Assembly (NCBI GenBank): GCA_034509425.1 | Contig: JAVTVJ010000118.1 | Coordinates: forward strand, 1,054,001 to 1,118,000 | Direction: 5' to 3' | Length of the DNA: 64,000 bases | DNA from: Eopsaltria australis | Lineage: Eukaryota; Chordata; Aves; Passeriformes; Petroicidae | In this document: positions 12,696 through 24,262 of the stretch, piece by piece | Position numbering within the stretch: the first letter of the stretch is position 1 | How the letters are laid out: each line of letters opens with the position of its first letter | The notes under the pieces: generated by a model | Databases searched by the model: none | Told to the model about the DNA's origin: nothing | What the model saw: only the letters and a program-made list of their open reading frames with translations | Translations under genes and position numbers: made by a program

Positions 12696-14285
12696 AGATA
12701 CATGGCATTAATTAAAAGAAAGATGCCACTTGTGCAGGAAAGCCTTAGTTTACAGGTCTCATGTAAATCTGCTGGTGTGAAATGTGAGGCAGAGATCATC
12801 AGCGTAGGAGGTCAAAGCCCTGCTAGAAAATGCCCAGTAGAAACCCAGCAGGAGCAGCAAACACTTTTAAGGAAGGACAGGAAGGTTTCTAATGGCATGT
12901 TACTGCAAAGCGTGGCCTCCTGTGGTCCTAAACTGCAGGGCAATCCTCCTGTGAATGCTGGCATGGAAGAGAGTCCAAAAGCCAGTTCTCTGCCTGAGCC
13001 TGGCTGCCATCCCAGGATATCATTCTCTCAATGGCTGTTTTAGAGCAGATTCATAAAAGTACCTACAGTGCTGGTCAAAGTCTGGCAGGTGAAGTCCAGG
13101 AATAATCTACAAACGCCATCCCTTGGCCACATGGGCCACTAAGCACCCTTTCCAGCCCTGGGGCATGAGCTTCTGCTCCTGGGCCCTTAATGAGAAATTA
13201 TCTCATCTCAGCAACTGCATGGGATTATAAATCAGATGCACCTGACCCTAACTGCCCCAAAACCTCAGTTTAGGTAGCCTTCTCAAAGCACACCTATCCC
13301 AGAGCCACACCTCTAAGACCAGAATGAAGCAGAAGAGGTGGTTGGGTTCATCTGCACAACCAGGGACACAGAAAAAAACCCAAAGGCTCCTCTGTTGTGG
13401 TATATCCTACTGCAAGAAAATGCAGAGTTTAAACTTTCAGCAACTTAAGATAGTTCACTTCCACTTCTCCCAAAGAAGTGCACTCAGCATTAGTTTAGGA
13501 TGGGCCAGGAAAAAAGTCTGCACCATGTTGTTAAGGTGCAACTTCTGTGAAAAAGACAGAAGACTCACAGAGGGAAGTTAAAACACCAAAAGCTTTACAA
13601 GTTCTAGCTCTCTAGCCTTTGCCTGAAAGACAAGATAACTTAAAATTTTTGCACTGAAGTCACATTATAAAAAACACATACATTTAGTGCTGGATGTGGA
13701 GGGCTGGGTTCCAGGACCACCCTCTCTCCTATATACTTGTACAGCCTCTTCTGGTCTGTCTTCCTCTAGGCTCATCCACCTTCTCAAACGTTCAAATTCA
13801 TCAGGCTGGCAAAAAGAAAGCCCCTACAAAACCAACCAACCAAAAAAACCTAAAGCAAATCAAACTGCCCGTACCTTAACCTAGTACAGACAGGCTTACT
13901 GGGGCTGTTTTGGCCAGCTGTGCCCTACTCCACCAACACAAAAAATCATTATCACCCCCTCCCCCAATGAACTCTCCATGTTTTACAAGTGATTTGGCAA
14001 ATTTTCACACTCACAGAAAGAATGCAGGTAGGCACATTCAGAAGAGACTTTAGGCTTTGAATACCAATCTCAGATGCTTAGCTCAAGGAAGGACACCAAA
14101 TTCCAGAAATAGCCCAGGGATGGAATACTTGAGCTAGAAATATCCCCTCCTCGGGCTATTTCCATTATCTCCTTGCATGCCGCTGCTTTCAGCTACTGAT
14201 TGCTGTGCTTTCCCATCAGCTGAGCTTTTTGTGAAATGTACTTGTAAAGTGGGGAATCTCTGAGGCTGCTCACTTCTTTTTGCAG

Positions 14286-14484
14286 ATCAGCAAGACCAAA
14301 GAACCCCACTCTGCAACTGAGATCCCCAAAAAACGGAAATCCTTGGGCTGTCACTATGGGAATGCTGGGCCCTCCAGCAGCAGCATGCTAAAAGCAGCTC
14401 TGCCACTGAAACGGTCTTGCACAGCAGACACCAGGGCTGACAAGTCTCCCAAATACATCATCACCTTTCAAGTGGGCAGCACAG
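14286..14484 (+). other. Candidate plus-strand exon, unidentified
   Basis: A pyrimidine tract ending CTTCTTTTTGCAG precedes 14286 and a donor ACAG|GTAACC follows 14484. The 199 bases between are open and read as a Lys/Ser-rich sequence (ISKTKEPHSATEIPKKRKSL at the start, SPKYIITFQVGSTG at the end). I know no family that matches. The same frame stays open a short way upstream of the acceptor, so chance is a real alternative. It would be antisense to SHROOM2, inside its intron. Confidence 0.3.
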
Positions 14485-14940
14485 GTAACCAAGGGGTTCA
14501 GGATAGCAGTGACTTGGGAACTGTGGTATTAGACTGTGCTAAGGCCACTAAATCTTTCAGCAGCATCTGAGAAAAAAATCTCTTGTTTTTATTAGTATTA
14601 GTGTCTGCCAGCAGTTGAGGCTGTTTCTGATTTGTGAGGGGAGAGGACTGCTCTATTCCCATCCCCCTCTTCCTTTACACCCACAATTTCCTAACCAAAT
14701 CTCATTTCAAACTGGCATTGAATCTTTTTTTTCCTCCTTTTTAAAGTATTGGAACACACCCAGCTCCTATCAAAACACACCTTGAGACACATCTTGTAGT
14801 ATTTTACTTTCACAAGGTACAAGGACAACCACCAGGAAGAGCAGGAAGCATATAATGATTTACAGCTTAGTATAGAAGACTCATTAAGAGTAGAAATACT
14901 CTTTAGCTATAGCATTGCAACTAAGAACTCTAGAAGACTT

Positions 14941-15016
14941 TAGAAATTTCTGAATTTTGTTTCTATGTACAAAGATTTTAGAAATTTCTGAATTTTGTTT
15001 CTGTGTACAAGGACTT
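14941..15016. repeat. 38 bp tandem duplication, two copies
   Basis: The unit beginning TAGAAATTTCTGAATTTTGT occurs at 14941-14978 and again at 14979-15016, with only a few substitutions, indicating a fairly recent local duplication. Confidence 0.9.
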
Positions 15017-16241
15017 TTACTGTCTTAAAATCTAGAAATCTAAATCAACCCATCTCCATGATATTTAAATACAAACTAAATCAGTGAAAAGCAGCAGAAA
15101 TTTTAATCAAGGTTGTTAAAACTTCTACTAATAAAGTATTATAAAAAAACATTTTTAAAAAACCCCTTTCTGCCTAATGTCAACTTTATTCAAGCACAGA
15201 TAGCAACTTAGTTGAAAAACAGTAGGGAGCTCCCAAAGAAAACAATGTAAAAACAACTATAAAAACTAGATAAAAAATAAAATAAAATACTGAAATATTA
15301 AGGTTCTTTTGTTTTGACTACCACTAAACATTAACCTCAAGAAGCAATGATTCAGCAGAGAATGTACAGCACTAAGTATAGAAAACCAAAGTCTGCTTCC
15401 CAAACTGGGATTGCACGCCAGACTCATTTTCTTTAATGCTCAGTGTAACTATGTCTCAATGGGAATTGAGAAGGAAAAAGTAACAAAAGACAAAAAAAAA
15501 CCCACCTCCTCCCCCCCGCAAAAACCAAGAAAACCTTTCATGAAAATGATAAAGAATGTCACCTAGGTGCAGGAAACAAACAAGAACCTGTAACCAGACG
15601 CAAACAGGCGTTACCTAAAGGTTTAGAGTTTCACACCTAAAACTGCCTGGGTGTCAGCCTTTTTCCATTAATGTTGAATGTGACCTAACAGATATTAAGG
15701 TGCTTTAAAAAGCGATTGAAAATCATCAGTCTAATTACCTCTAGACAAGCAAGATCACAGGTGTAGGGAAGGATTATAAAAAGACAGTTTAATTAATTAA
15801 ACCAGTGATACCTTAAAAGACAACAGTAAAGCATTATGCGTGCCCTCTTTAGAAAAAGCCTTTTTAATTGTTTGAAACAGTATTTTTAATTTTTCTCCCT
15901 TTCCTATTTCACTGTATGAATGTTAATTTTGATGGTTACTTTGCCTTACGACATTGAAAGGAAAGGCAGAGCAAGAAGCATAACCTTGTGATTGCCTTTA
16001 AAGCTAGTTTCTTACCTTTCAATCACATGCACATATCACAAACTGTTTCAGAAATCCACTCATCCATACGTCAAACTTCCTCAACTCCCCCTTCATGCAC
16101 TGAAAGAACAGGCAACTCTAAACAAGTATAATACCACCGTTCTGCGTTGGTTGTTTTTAAAAAAAACCCTCAGCAACATGACCTGCATTATTATTGCCTC
16201 GCTGTTCGAGCAGAATGTGTGTAACTCAGGCAGAGACTCAC

Positions 16242-16373
16242 CTTGCATGATAGTGCGAGTGCCAGGAGGCGCAGGCATTAGACGAGGGGAGGTGTGACGT
16301 GGCTGCCTCAGGTTGACTTTCGGTAAATTTGGTGGCGTGCCAGGAGTGCGGCCTGCAGGCTAGGTCATTCCTT
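16242..16373 (-). CDS. SHROOM2: SHROOM2 coding exon: post-PDZ linker with RPHSWHATK motif
   Basis: This 132 bp exon is bounded by TTTTCAG at 16374-16375 and by GCAAG|GTGAGT at 16242/16241. Its first base completes the AGA Arg codon begun in the PDZ exon and its last two bases (AG) begin a Ser codon finished by the next exon, so it is phase 2 in and phase 2 out. The 43 full codons start RNDLACRPHSWHATKF and end near ASWHSHYHA. The RPHSWHATK block is the hallmark of the SHROOM2/SHROOM3 linker just after the PDZ. From memory mammalian SHROOM2 has Trp where this sequence has Cys before RPHSWH. The acceptor is a tandem CAG-AAG, so a product one Arg shorter is possible. No domain is known in this segment. 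Confidence 0.95.
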
Positions 16374-18539
16374 CTGAAAACAACAGAGGCAGAGGGTGCT
16401 GCTTTAATGCAAACAGTTCAATAAGGTTGTACGCAGCAAAAAATCTACCAGGGCAGCAGTAAAACGTTTCAAAGATAGGACAGAGGCATAATGACTTTAA
16501 ATAACAGCAAAACTTTCTACATGCATGACAGTTTTGAAAAGACATCACCATTTCTTTAAAGTGCTTGAGATGCAGTGAAATGCCAATCTTTTTTTTTTAT
16601 GGCTGGTGAGGTGGGTGTTTTTCACAAGGAACTGAGACTGACAAATTTTAAAGTACCTGACATGTATCCAGAGCTTTAAGAGTTAAAGCTAATACTGAGA
16701 CTTAGAACTCTTTTACAACTTGACAACAGTAGGGCTTTGGTAAGATTTTACTGTAGGGTAGGTGCATATGGGAGGAGCTAGGAAGAAGAGTTAATGACAG
16801 GAAGGACTAAAGCCATGTGCATTGTTTCATACAAGTTAGTGACAGTGATACAAGCAATCATATTAACTCAAGGCAAGTGCTGCTTCAGCTCTTGAAATGT
16901 TTGGCATCCCAGATATGCAGGGAGGTTTTGTTTGTTTTGGTGCTTTCTGCGCTTGTTTTTTAAAGGATACATCTCATAAACAGTTCAGTGAATCATGTTA
17001 AGTCCCCAAATACCTACTTGGATATCACCTCCAAATGTTCCTGATCACGTAACAGAAGAGAACCCTTCTAAGAAGTACAACAGTAAGTTGTTGTTAGAGC
17101 TTTGCACCTTAAAAAACTGTTTGGCAGAATTGCTCCATACTCCTCTACCTCCTTCCTGCTCAGGAATTAGTAACTACAGCTTGCACTGCCTTCCAAGGAC
17201 TTGCTGTTTGTTACAGCTCTCAGCACGCATGAAGTAAGCACATTCTTTTCCCCCTAAGGTTAAATAAGCCTTCTGGGAGGAATCCAGCTACTTCTGTTTC
17301 AGTGAGCAGATGCCAAGTACAGGCCATTTGTCTAGACCCTCTCAGTCACCTGGGAATGAAGCAGGACCTTCTTTGAAGGTAATTCATCCTGCCCTTCTCC
17401 TTGGCTTATCCTGGAGGAAGCGTAATTCAAAATTTAGATGCGATTTGACAAACCCCATCTTCCAAAGTTCAAGTCTGAAATAAAGGCTTACAAGACTGTA
17501 GTTCTTAAGATTTTTTAAATGCACTTATGTATTTAGAGACCAAAACCAAAGCCAGCACTTCAAAACAGGTCAGCTCTGAGTACATGGCATTTCACAGTAC
17601 ATTCAGAAAGATCTGAAGAAATCAGTGATGGACTGCCTTTCCAAACTCTGCATGCAGGATTACAAAAGGAGAATGACAATTCTACAGGGAAACTGTAATT
17701 TCACTACAAAGTACAGCATTATTACTGTCACTAAAAAAAGAAGTAATTGTTTCCATAAACAAAAGCTTAGTCTTAACAGCATAACAAAAGAGAAAACGGT
17801 TAAGCAGAGTATCTCTAGTTGCTCGTTCTTGGTAGGACATGACATTCAGAGAGTGAAGGAGCCCCAGTACTCTTAGTGCAAACAAGTGCAAAAGATTCTG
17901 CTCAGCCATGCGATGATGGGCTCCAGACAGTCCTTGCTTACTCCAAGACTGTGTGCAGGTATGGAAAAACTTATGATTCCAGTGTTCAGCTGCACAGAAC
18001 ATCACATGTCTTTTTCCCCCCACTGCTCACCTTTCACAGTACTGACACCATCTCAGCAAACCACAAACACCTGTTAAGGCAAATTCAATAGACCTCCTAG
18101 GCATCCTAAGCTGAAAAGGTTTATCTTTTATGAGACAATTACTTTTCTAAGATTTACCACTAAGGGAACACAAGACTAGGAAGCTAGCACAATACAAGCA
18201 GCGTTTGGAGCATAAGGAATAGGTTGGGAAGAGGGTTTCTGCAACAGTTTGGGCTTGACAAATGGTGGGAGGAATCCAGTCACTGGGGATAAACAGAAGG
18301 GATGCACATGTAAAGTCAGTACTGTACCTCATGGAACTTCTCAAGATCTTCATAAGATAGTTCCTCGCTACATGAATATCATTTTCAGAAGGCATTTTCT
18401 GTGCTACAATATCCACCACCACTTTCATCTTCCTGAGCAGCCAAGCAAGGGGAGGAACAGACTGGACTGAGTTGTGGCATAAAGCAAGTCAAGTGGACAA
18501 GAATTTACAAGTTTTTTTCAATTTTATGTATTTGTGGAC

Positions 18540-18592
18540 ACACAGTATTTTTGAAAGGTTTTTTTTGTGGGTTTTTTTGGTGTTTTTTTGAC
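18540..18592. repeat. T/G-rich low-complexity tract
   Basis: Repeated T7-8 runs are separated by GTGGG, GG and GTG. Confidence 0.75.
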
Positions 18593-19328
18593 ATAATAGT
18601 CTGAACAGCCTAAAAATACTGGTAGGATACCTAAAAGGTGGAATCACACAAACACCTGCTTTTGTTGGGAAATTCACAACATGACTAAAAATTATTTCAC
18701 CATGCACAGTCAACAGCACTTTGTGATAGTAATTATAATTAAATGGTGAGAATCTACTCTACACTTCAAGAAACAGTTTTTTGTAAAAAGTGGATTGCAA
18801 CATAAATATTGATTCCAAAACTCAGCAAATGGATAGAAGGACTAGAAAGAAAAAGATTAAAAGATTCCAAACAGGAATATTTTACAAGCATCTAAAGAAG
18901 CTGGAAGCTGAACATTTACATTCTAATGTAATACCTCTGTATTACTTCTGAGTGACAGAATGAGATCATCTGAACCTACAACCCAGAAAACCTCCAGCAT
19001 TAATGGAAGCATTATTTAAAGCATTTCACTGAAAGTGTCTTTCTAGCCGTGCTTTTACAGAAGCTACTGGAAGGAAAATGTTGATAAACATAGAAGATAG
19101 GTTACAAAGGAAAAAAGATAAAAGGCCAGCAGATACAACAACAGAACCATGTATTTCCCCAGCACTACCTTCTCCAACAGAAGGAGGTGTATCATTCTTA
19201 TCTACCAAATAGCACCTCAGTTTTGACCCTGCCATACAGGCTTTTGCATTTGGAGTAATCAAACCAAAAACGTGACAGGCAGTTCCAGGGGCCTGCATCC
19301 AGGTGAACAGCAATTGCTAGAATTTATT

Positions 19329-19590
19329 TCATAGAACTATAAAATAGTTTGGGTTGGAATATCACTCAGTTAAAGATCACTCCGTTAAAACGCTCCTGCC
19401 ATGGGCAAGGGCACCTTCCACTAGACCAGGCTGCTCACAGCCTCATCCAGGCTGGCTTTGAACACTCCTAAGGATGGGGTATCCACAACTTCTCTGGGTG
19501 ACCTGTTCCAGTGCCTGTCCATCCTCACGGTAAATTTCTTCCTAATACCTAATTTGTCTGTTAACGTTTCATTCCAGCTCCCCCCGCTGA
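19329..19590 (-). mobile_element. CR1 LINE fragment, 3' end
   Basis: The segment starts with the degraded tail TCATAGAACTATAAAATAG and continues through GGGCAAGGGCACCTTCCACT, CTCATCCAGGCTGGCTTTGA and TAAATTTCTTCCTAATACC, all reverse-complement CR1 3' UTR blocks. It ends just before the GC-rich island at about 19640. Confidence 0.92.
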
Positions 19591-19639
19591 ACGAGCAAAG
19601 GCCTGACTGCTGGCTCACACCTCAAGCCTGAGGCTGCAC

Positions 19640-19920
19640 ACCTTTCTCTCCGAGGGACAGAGGCTGGATGTGCCGTTCTCGTGCAGCCGAACCGGCAGTT
19701 TATCCCTTCCCAAAGGCTCTTCCCGTCTTTCTTGTCCTTACGCTCCGTGCCCCGCCCGGCGCCCCGCGCGCGCCCCCTGGCGGCTGCCGCGCGCTGAGCG
19801 CAGGGGAGGCAGCAGCGGCTGCAGCCGCACCGTCACTCCCGAACTGCCGCCTCCTGCTGCCATTGCTGGGATTATTCCTCATCCCAACTGAGCCTTCCTC
19901 AGGCCGGCACAGCGGCACAT
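19640..19920. promoter_or_regulatory. CpG-rich island in SHROOM2 intron
   Basis: The stretch, densest at 19735-19870, is strikingly GC- and CpG-rich (GCCCCGCCCGGCGCCCCGCG) in an otherwise AT-rich intron, and has GC-box-like CCCGCCC. It is flanked by two CR1 copies. It could be an alternative promoter, a promoter of an intronic noncoding RNA, or an insulator (see the CTCF-like motif inside it). A possible donor (AGC|GTAAGG, 19742/19741) exists on the minus strand, but the open frame in front of it is phase 0 and does not fit the phase 2 entry of the next SHROOM2 exon. Confidence 0.6.
19770..19783 (-). promoter_or_regulatory. CTCF-like binding motif
   Basis: On the minus strand this reads CCGCCAGGGGGCGC, which matches the CTCF core consensus at all but one variable position. 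It sits in the centre of the CpG-rich island, consistent with an insulator or loop anchor. Occupancy cannot be judged from sequence. Confidence 0.6.
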
Positions 19921-20122
19921 TCTCCTGTGATCACATGGAAGTGTTTTTTCCAACTAGTGGCTGCAGCTCTGGGACTGCAGAATTGCACTCCACACCGGCA
20001 GCCATCACTGACAGCCAGGGCTCCCCACAGCACATCTAACCAGAATCGGGCAATAGAAGCCAGTCCTTGTAAACGCAGTGCTGCCCACGGTCCACCTGTA
20101 TCTGCTGCAACAGGAAATAAAT

Positions 20123-20662
20123 AATGGAATCGATCAAAGAATGGTTTGGGTTGGAAAAGGCCTTAAAAATCATCTCCTTCCAACCCTTCTGATGAAGGCA
20201 GGGACACCTTCCATTAGACCAGGTTGCTCAGAGCACCACTCAACCTGACTTGAATGTTTTTACAGTATGGGCCATTCACAACTCCTCTGGGCAACCCATT
20301 CCGGTGCCTCACCACCCTCAGAGCAAAGAATTTTTTCCTAACATTTAATCGAGACCTACTTGTTTGTCCTCTTTCAATTTGAAGCCATTCCCACTTGTCC
20401 TGTCACTACGTGACCTTGAAAATAGTCTCTTCCCCAGCTTCTTTTAGGCTCTCTTCAGGTCCTGGAAGACTGCAATTACGTCACCCAAAGCTCTTTCTTC
20501 TCCAAGCCAAACATTCCCAGTTCTCTTAGCATTTTCACATAGGAGAGGTGCTCCAACCCTCTTGGTGGCCTCCTTTGGACTTGCTCCAACAGGTCGATGT
20601 CCTTCCTGTGCGAGGGATGCCAGAGCTAGATGCAATACTCAAGGTGGGGCCTCACACCCTAA
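20123..20662 (-). mobile_element. CR1 LINE fragment, about 0.54 kb
   Basis: This is a minus-oriented CR1 from its 3' tail (AATGGTTTGGGTTGGAAAAG) through CCTTCCATTAGACCAGGTTG, CACTTGTCCTGTCACTACGT, CTTCTCCAAGCCAAACATTC and up to CAAGGTGGGGCCTCACA. It flanks the CpG-rich island on the side opposite the 19329-19590 copy. Confidence 0.93.
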
Positions 20663-22861
20663 TAAAACCTGGGTTTAGACAAGAAATCCCAATTTTTCAA
20701 AAGTAAAAGGATGGACAAGTCTGTAGCTTCAGTCAGAACTGAGCTGAATCTACAGACAGAAAAAAATCCCAAAGCATAAGCAGCTGTTCTTTTACTGTTA
20801 TACATTGTCAGCCCTAAATCTCTGAGTGAAAACAATTGTAGTGATCATTTACATTAAAGATTCTTTACGAAAATATATTCCCTTTTCAATCACTTCAGTT
20901 TCTACAGAAAGCTGCTGACCACATTTCAAGGTATGGAGATTTTGGGAACCAGTCAACGTAGTGATGCTAAACAGCAGCTATCAAAACTCTTCTCTCTCAA
21001 TTCACAATGCAACTCAAAGCTTTTCAGCAGTGCAGCAAAACCTGTGTCGTTAAAAACTTTGTACTTAAAAATAGCCCAAGTTCACTTTTCCAAAGATGCA
21101 GCAGGAGGTCCAAACTACTGGCAGTCATTTTAAACCTTGTCTAGAACCAGAAATTTGTCCTAATCCCAGTATAACTGGCTACAAGACATGCCAAGGATGC
21201 AAAGCTAAGGAAATGCAGAAGAGCTGCAGCCCCGAGATAAAATGGAAACCTGCACAAGCTTAAAGGTCAAATGCACAATTCACTGGCATTCTCAAACAAG
21301 CAGCACACTCGGGCACTGCCTGTACTGCGAGGCACAGCTCACAAGGTGCCCTCAGATTGTTTCAAAGTGAAATAAACCAAACCACACTGCACTTGTTTGT
21401 CCTACAGAAACGGAGAACCAGGTACAAACACTGCTGCCCCATGCCAGCCATGCAAATTAGCCAGGAGAGGTTCAGTTTTTGGAGTGTCCTCAGCAAGCCA
21501 CTCACACATTGTTTTTTTAACTCCACGTAGAGAAAATGTGAAGAATTTGTAGTGACAACAGAGGTGCCCTTGTTTGTCCGCTTATAAAGCCCAAACAGTT
21601 TCATAGTTCTCAGCTTTCTCACCTCCCCTCCCTTACAATAACAGTAGGCTAGACATACCAATACTTCATTAACTTTTTTTTAGGAGATCTGTATATGCTG
21701 GGGGAACAAAAGTCTTCCCCATCCATGGGGATTTTTGCAGTTCACCAATCTTGTGTTCAGTAAATTAAAATACACTAGAAGACCAGCATATAATGTAATT
21801 AACTGAGTATGCAAAAAGCCACTGTAAAGGAGCTGCTAAATCATTTATTCAATGTATTAAAAACATTTTTTGGATTTTAGTAGCCTTCTGAATACTTGGC
21901 AGGAAAAAACAGAGACTGAAAACCACCATGAGGCCGCAGTGACCCACAGCGTCCTCAAATAAAAAGGAATTGACAATGTAACTGTTTTTCATTCCAGAAG
22001 CTGTTATATGTATTTGTCAGTACAGATTTGAAGAACTCATCCAACTGCCTACCATGGGAGCTCATGATTAGAACAGGATGATTTTTCTAAAAAGAAGCAA
22101 TTATTTTTTTTGAATGATCACTTAATTTGATCTTTCTTTTTACCCTCCCTTTAAACAGACAAACAACATTCCTTTCTATGGAATACCAAAGGAGTCATCA
22201 TCCTATACAGACAAAGATATTGGTTTTATCTATCTCAGACAACTATATTCATAGAATTCAAATTACTTCATGCTACGTTAGTCACCACTGGCAGATCCAT
22301 CTGCCAGGGAAATATGGGAATGAAGCATCTAAAATTTGGCAAAAAGCTATAGCCCAGCAGCAAAACTATATAAGGAATGTGAATGGTTCTGTGTGTCATT
22401 CTCAGTAATTAAATACATGCAAGAGCTATCCTAATTTAGGCTAAAACAGTTATTATCAATTCCATAAAAAAGCTCCTGATTAAATCCAATACAATTCCCT
22501 GCTCCTTTCCCCTAGCCATTTTCAGTGTTGTCCTGTCTCCTGACATAAAGGTACAGCTGTATCTTTGAATGTAACAGCAAACCAACTGAGGACAAAGCAT
22601 TCAAAACTTGAGGTGGAATACTTTCTCTGAACAGTCTCATGCTTTATTTCTTCTTCATTTATTTAAAAATAAAGGAAGGAGGGTGGTATGTGTATGTGAA
22701 AGCATATGAGGAGGAAGAAAACCACAGAAAGGCCCCTTAAAATTTCCATGCAAAAAATTTATATTAAAGGATTCCCCAAATTAAAAAAAACTTCCAGAAT
22801 ATATTTTGAAGTAAACCTTCACTGTCACTCATATCCAATAGATACGATTCAAAGAAGTTAC

Positions 22862-22941
22862 ACATATATATATATGTATACACACACATACACACATCTC
22901 TCTATGTAGAGATATATACATATATGTAGAAATATATACAT
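22862..22941. repeat. AT/CA microsatellite plus short tandem copies
   Basis: A (TA)n and (CA)n microsatellite is followed by two near copies of a TATGTAGA-ATATATACA unit. Confidence 0.85.
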
Positions 22942-24083
22942 TTAGGCTTTTCTAGCTCCAAAATATGCCCACAATTTCTCTGACCATGTTGATGGTTTTG
23001 CATTCCAGCCACTGCTTTTTTAGTCTTCCCAATGTACTGAAAGAACTGCTAAAACCTGTCCCACAATCCACTTACAAATTCACCTCTTTCCTGCTTTCTA
23101 GAGCATCACAGCCTCAAAGACTTCCTTTCCTTTCTCTTAAGCCTGTCCTATTGCCTTTCCCTCAGATTCAGTCTTAGTTCCTACGGTCCTGTGGCTAGAC
23201 AGCAGCAACTTAAATGCTTTTTCTAAACTACATTCTGTGCCAGCATTCAGATTGTCCATCCAGGAGAGCCTTAAATGTCCTTTCAGATAAGGACAGTAGA
23301 TACAGGGACTGAATAAACCCCTCCAAAAAGCCAAAAAATGGGGCCTTCCCAGGTGAGGAAGAAACATCAGGACTTGAAATTTTAACTGTAGAGATGACAC
23401 ACCCTCACGTTATATTATAGAGATTAAATTTAAGATCTGTAAAATGTCTTTTCATGGTGAGCAATAAACCCAAAAAAGTCCTGGTAAATATCATCATGGC
23501 AAGTACTTTAAGGCCATGCCTTTTACCTTTGCAGACCTGTAGTGAGCTTTATAAAAATAACACCATCTCCTCCTTTCTTTCAGGGTTGCTCCCCGAATAC
23601 AAAAAATGCCTGAATGGAACTCTGTTTCAGATGAAGACAAATCCTGTCTCGATTTACATCTGGCTTGTTCACAAAAGGAATGGTTAAATCAGATCCACTG
23701 CAGGAACATTTAATGAAATATTTAATTAAGTAAATATTTTGACCAATACTGCCGATCACCATTAGAAACAATTTAGTTCTTTTCATCCAAAAAAACCCCA
23801 TTGGAGTGAGAAGTAGAACCAACTCAACAGGCTCATGTAAACTCTTTTTGCTCATATAAGAGCTTGCAGTTTTTAAGTGCTCAAGTGTTACTTCTCACAA
23901 CACTTAGAATTCTCAAGTAATCTTCCAAATAAATACTGGTCACATCACACAACATCCAGGATCTATTTACTCCAGCTTAGCCATAACTGAGACAAAAGAT
24001 GAGTGTAATACTGTAAAAAAGCTTTCCATGTAGAAATTTTCCCTTGAGGCATCTTGGTCTCAGAAGGACAATAGATATTTCAA

Positions 24084-24262
24084 CAAAAAAACTGTGCCAC
24101 AAAAAAAACCCCAGACCAAAGGAAAAAAACCAAACCAAACCAACCACCAAAAAACATGCAAAAAACCCCATCAAAACAAAACAAAAAAATAACCCCCCAC
24201 CCCTCCCCCGAAAAAAGCACAAAACCAAAACAAAGAACCCAAAGAAAACCCCAAAATCTCCT
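24084..24262. repeat. A/C-rich low-complexity tract, about 180 bases
   Basis: This stretch is almost free of T and consists of runs such as AACCAAACCAAACCAACC and CCCCCCACCCCTCCCCCG. The long open frames across it on both strands are composition artefacts. Confidence 0.85.

Larger units (their letters stand above)
10990..16241 (-). other. SHROOM2 intron of 5.25 kb
   Basis: This intron is bounded by GTGAGT (16241) and TTTCCTTCAG (10990). It contains a short CR1 3'-end remnant (about 12645-12695), two plus-strand coding-like stretches (about 12754-13043 and 14286-14484), a 38 bp tandem duplication (14941-15016) and a 15 kb-side A/C-rich patch near 15490-15530. Nothing else is recognisable. Confidence 0.85.

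Noticed and set aside
19700..19918. Minus-strand open frame in the first CpG island as an alternative SHROOM2 first exon
   Set aside because: The candidate donor leaves phase 0, whereas the linker exon at 16373 needs two bases from the preceding exon, so the reading frame would be lost.
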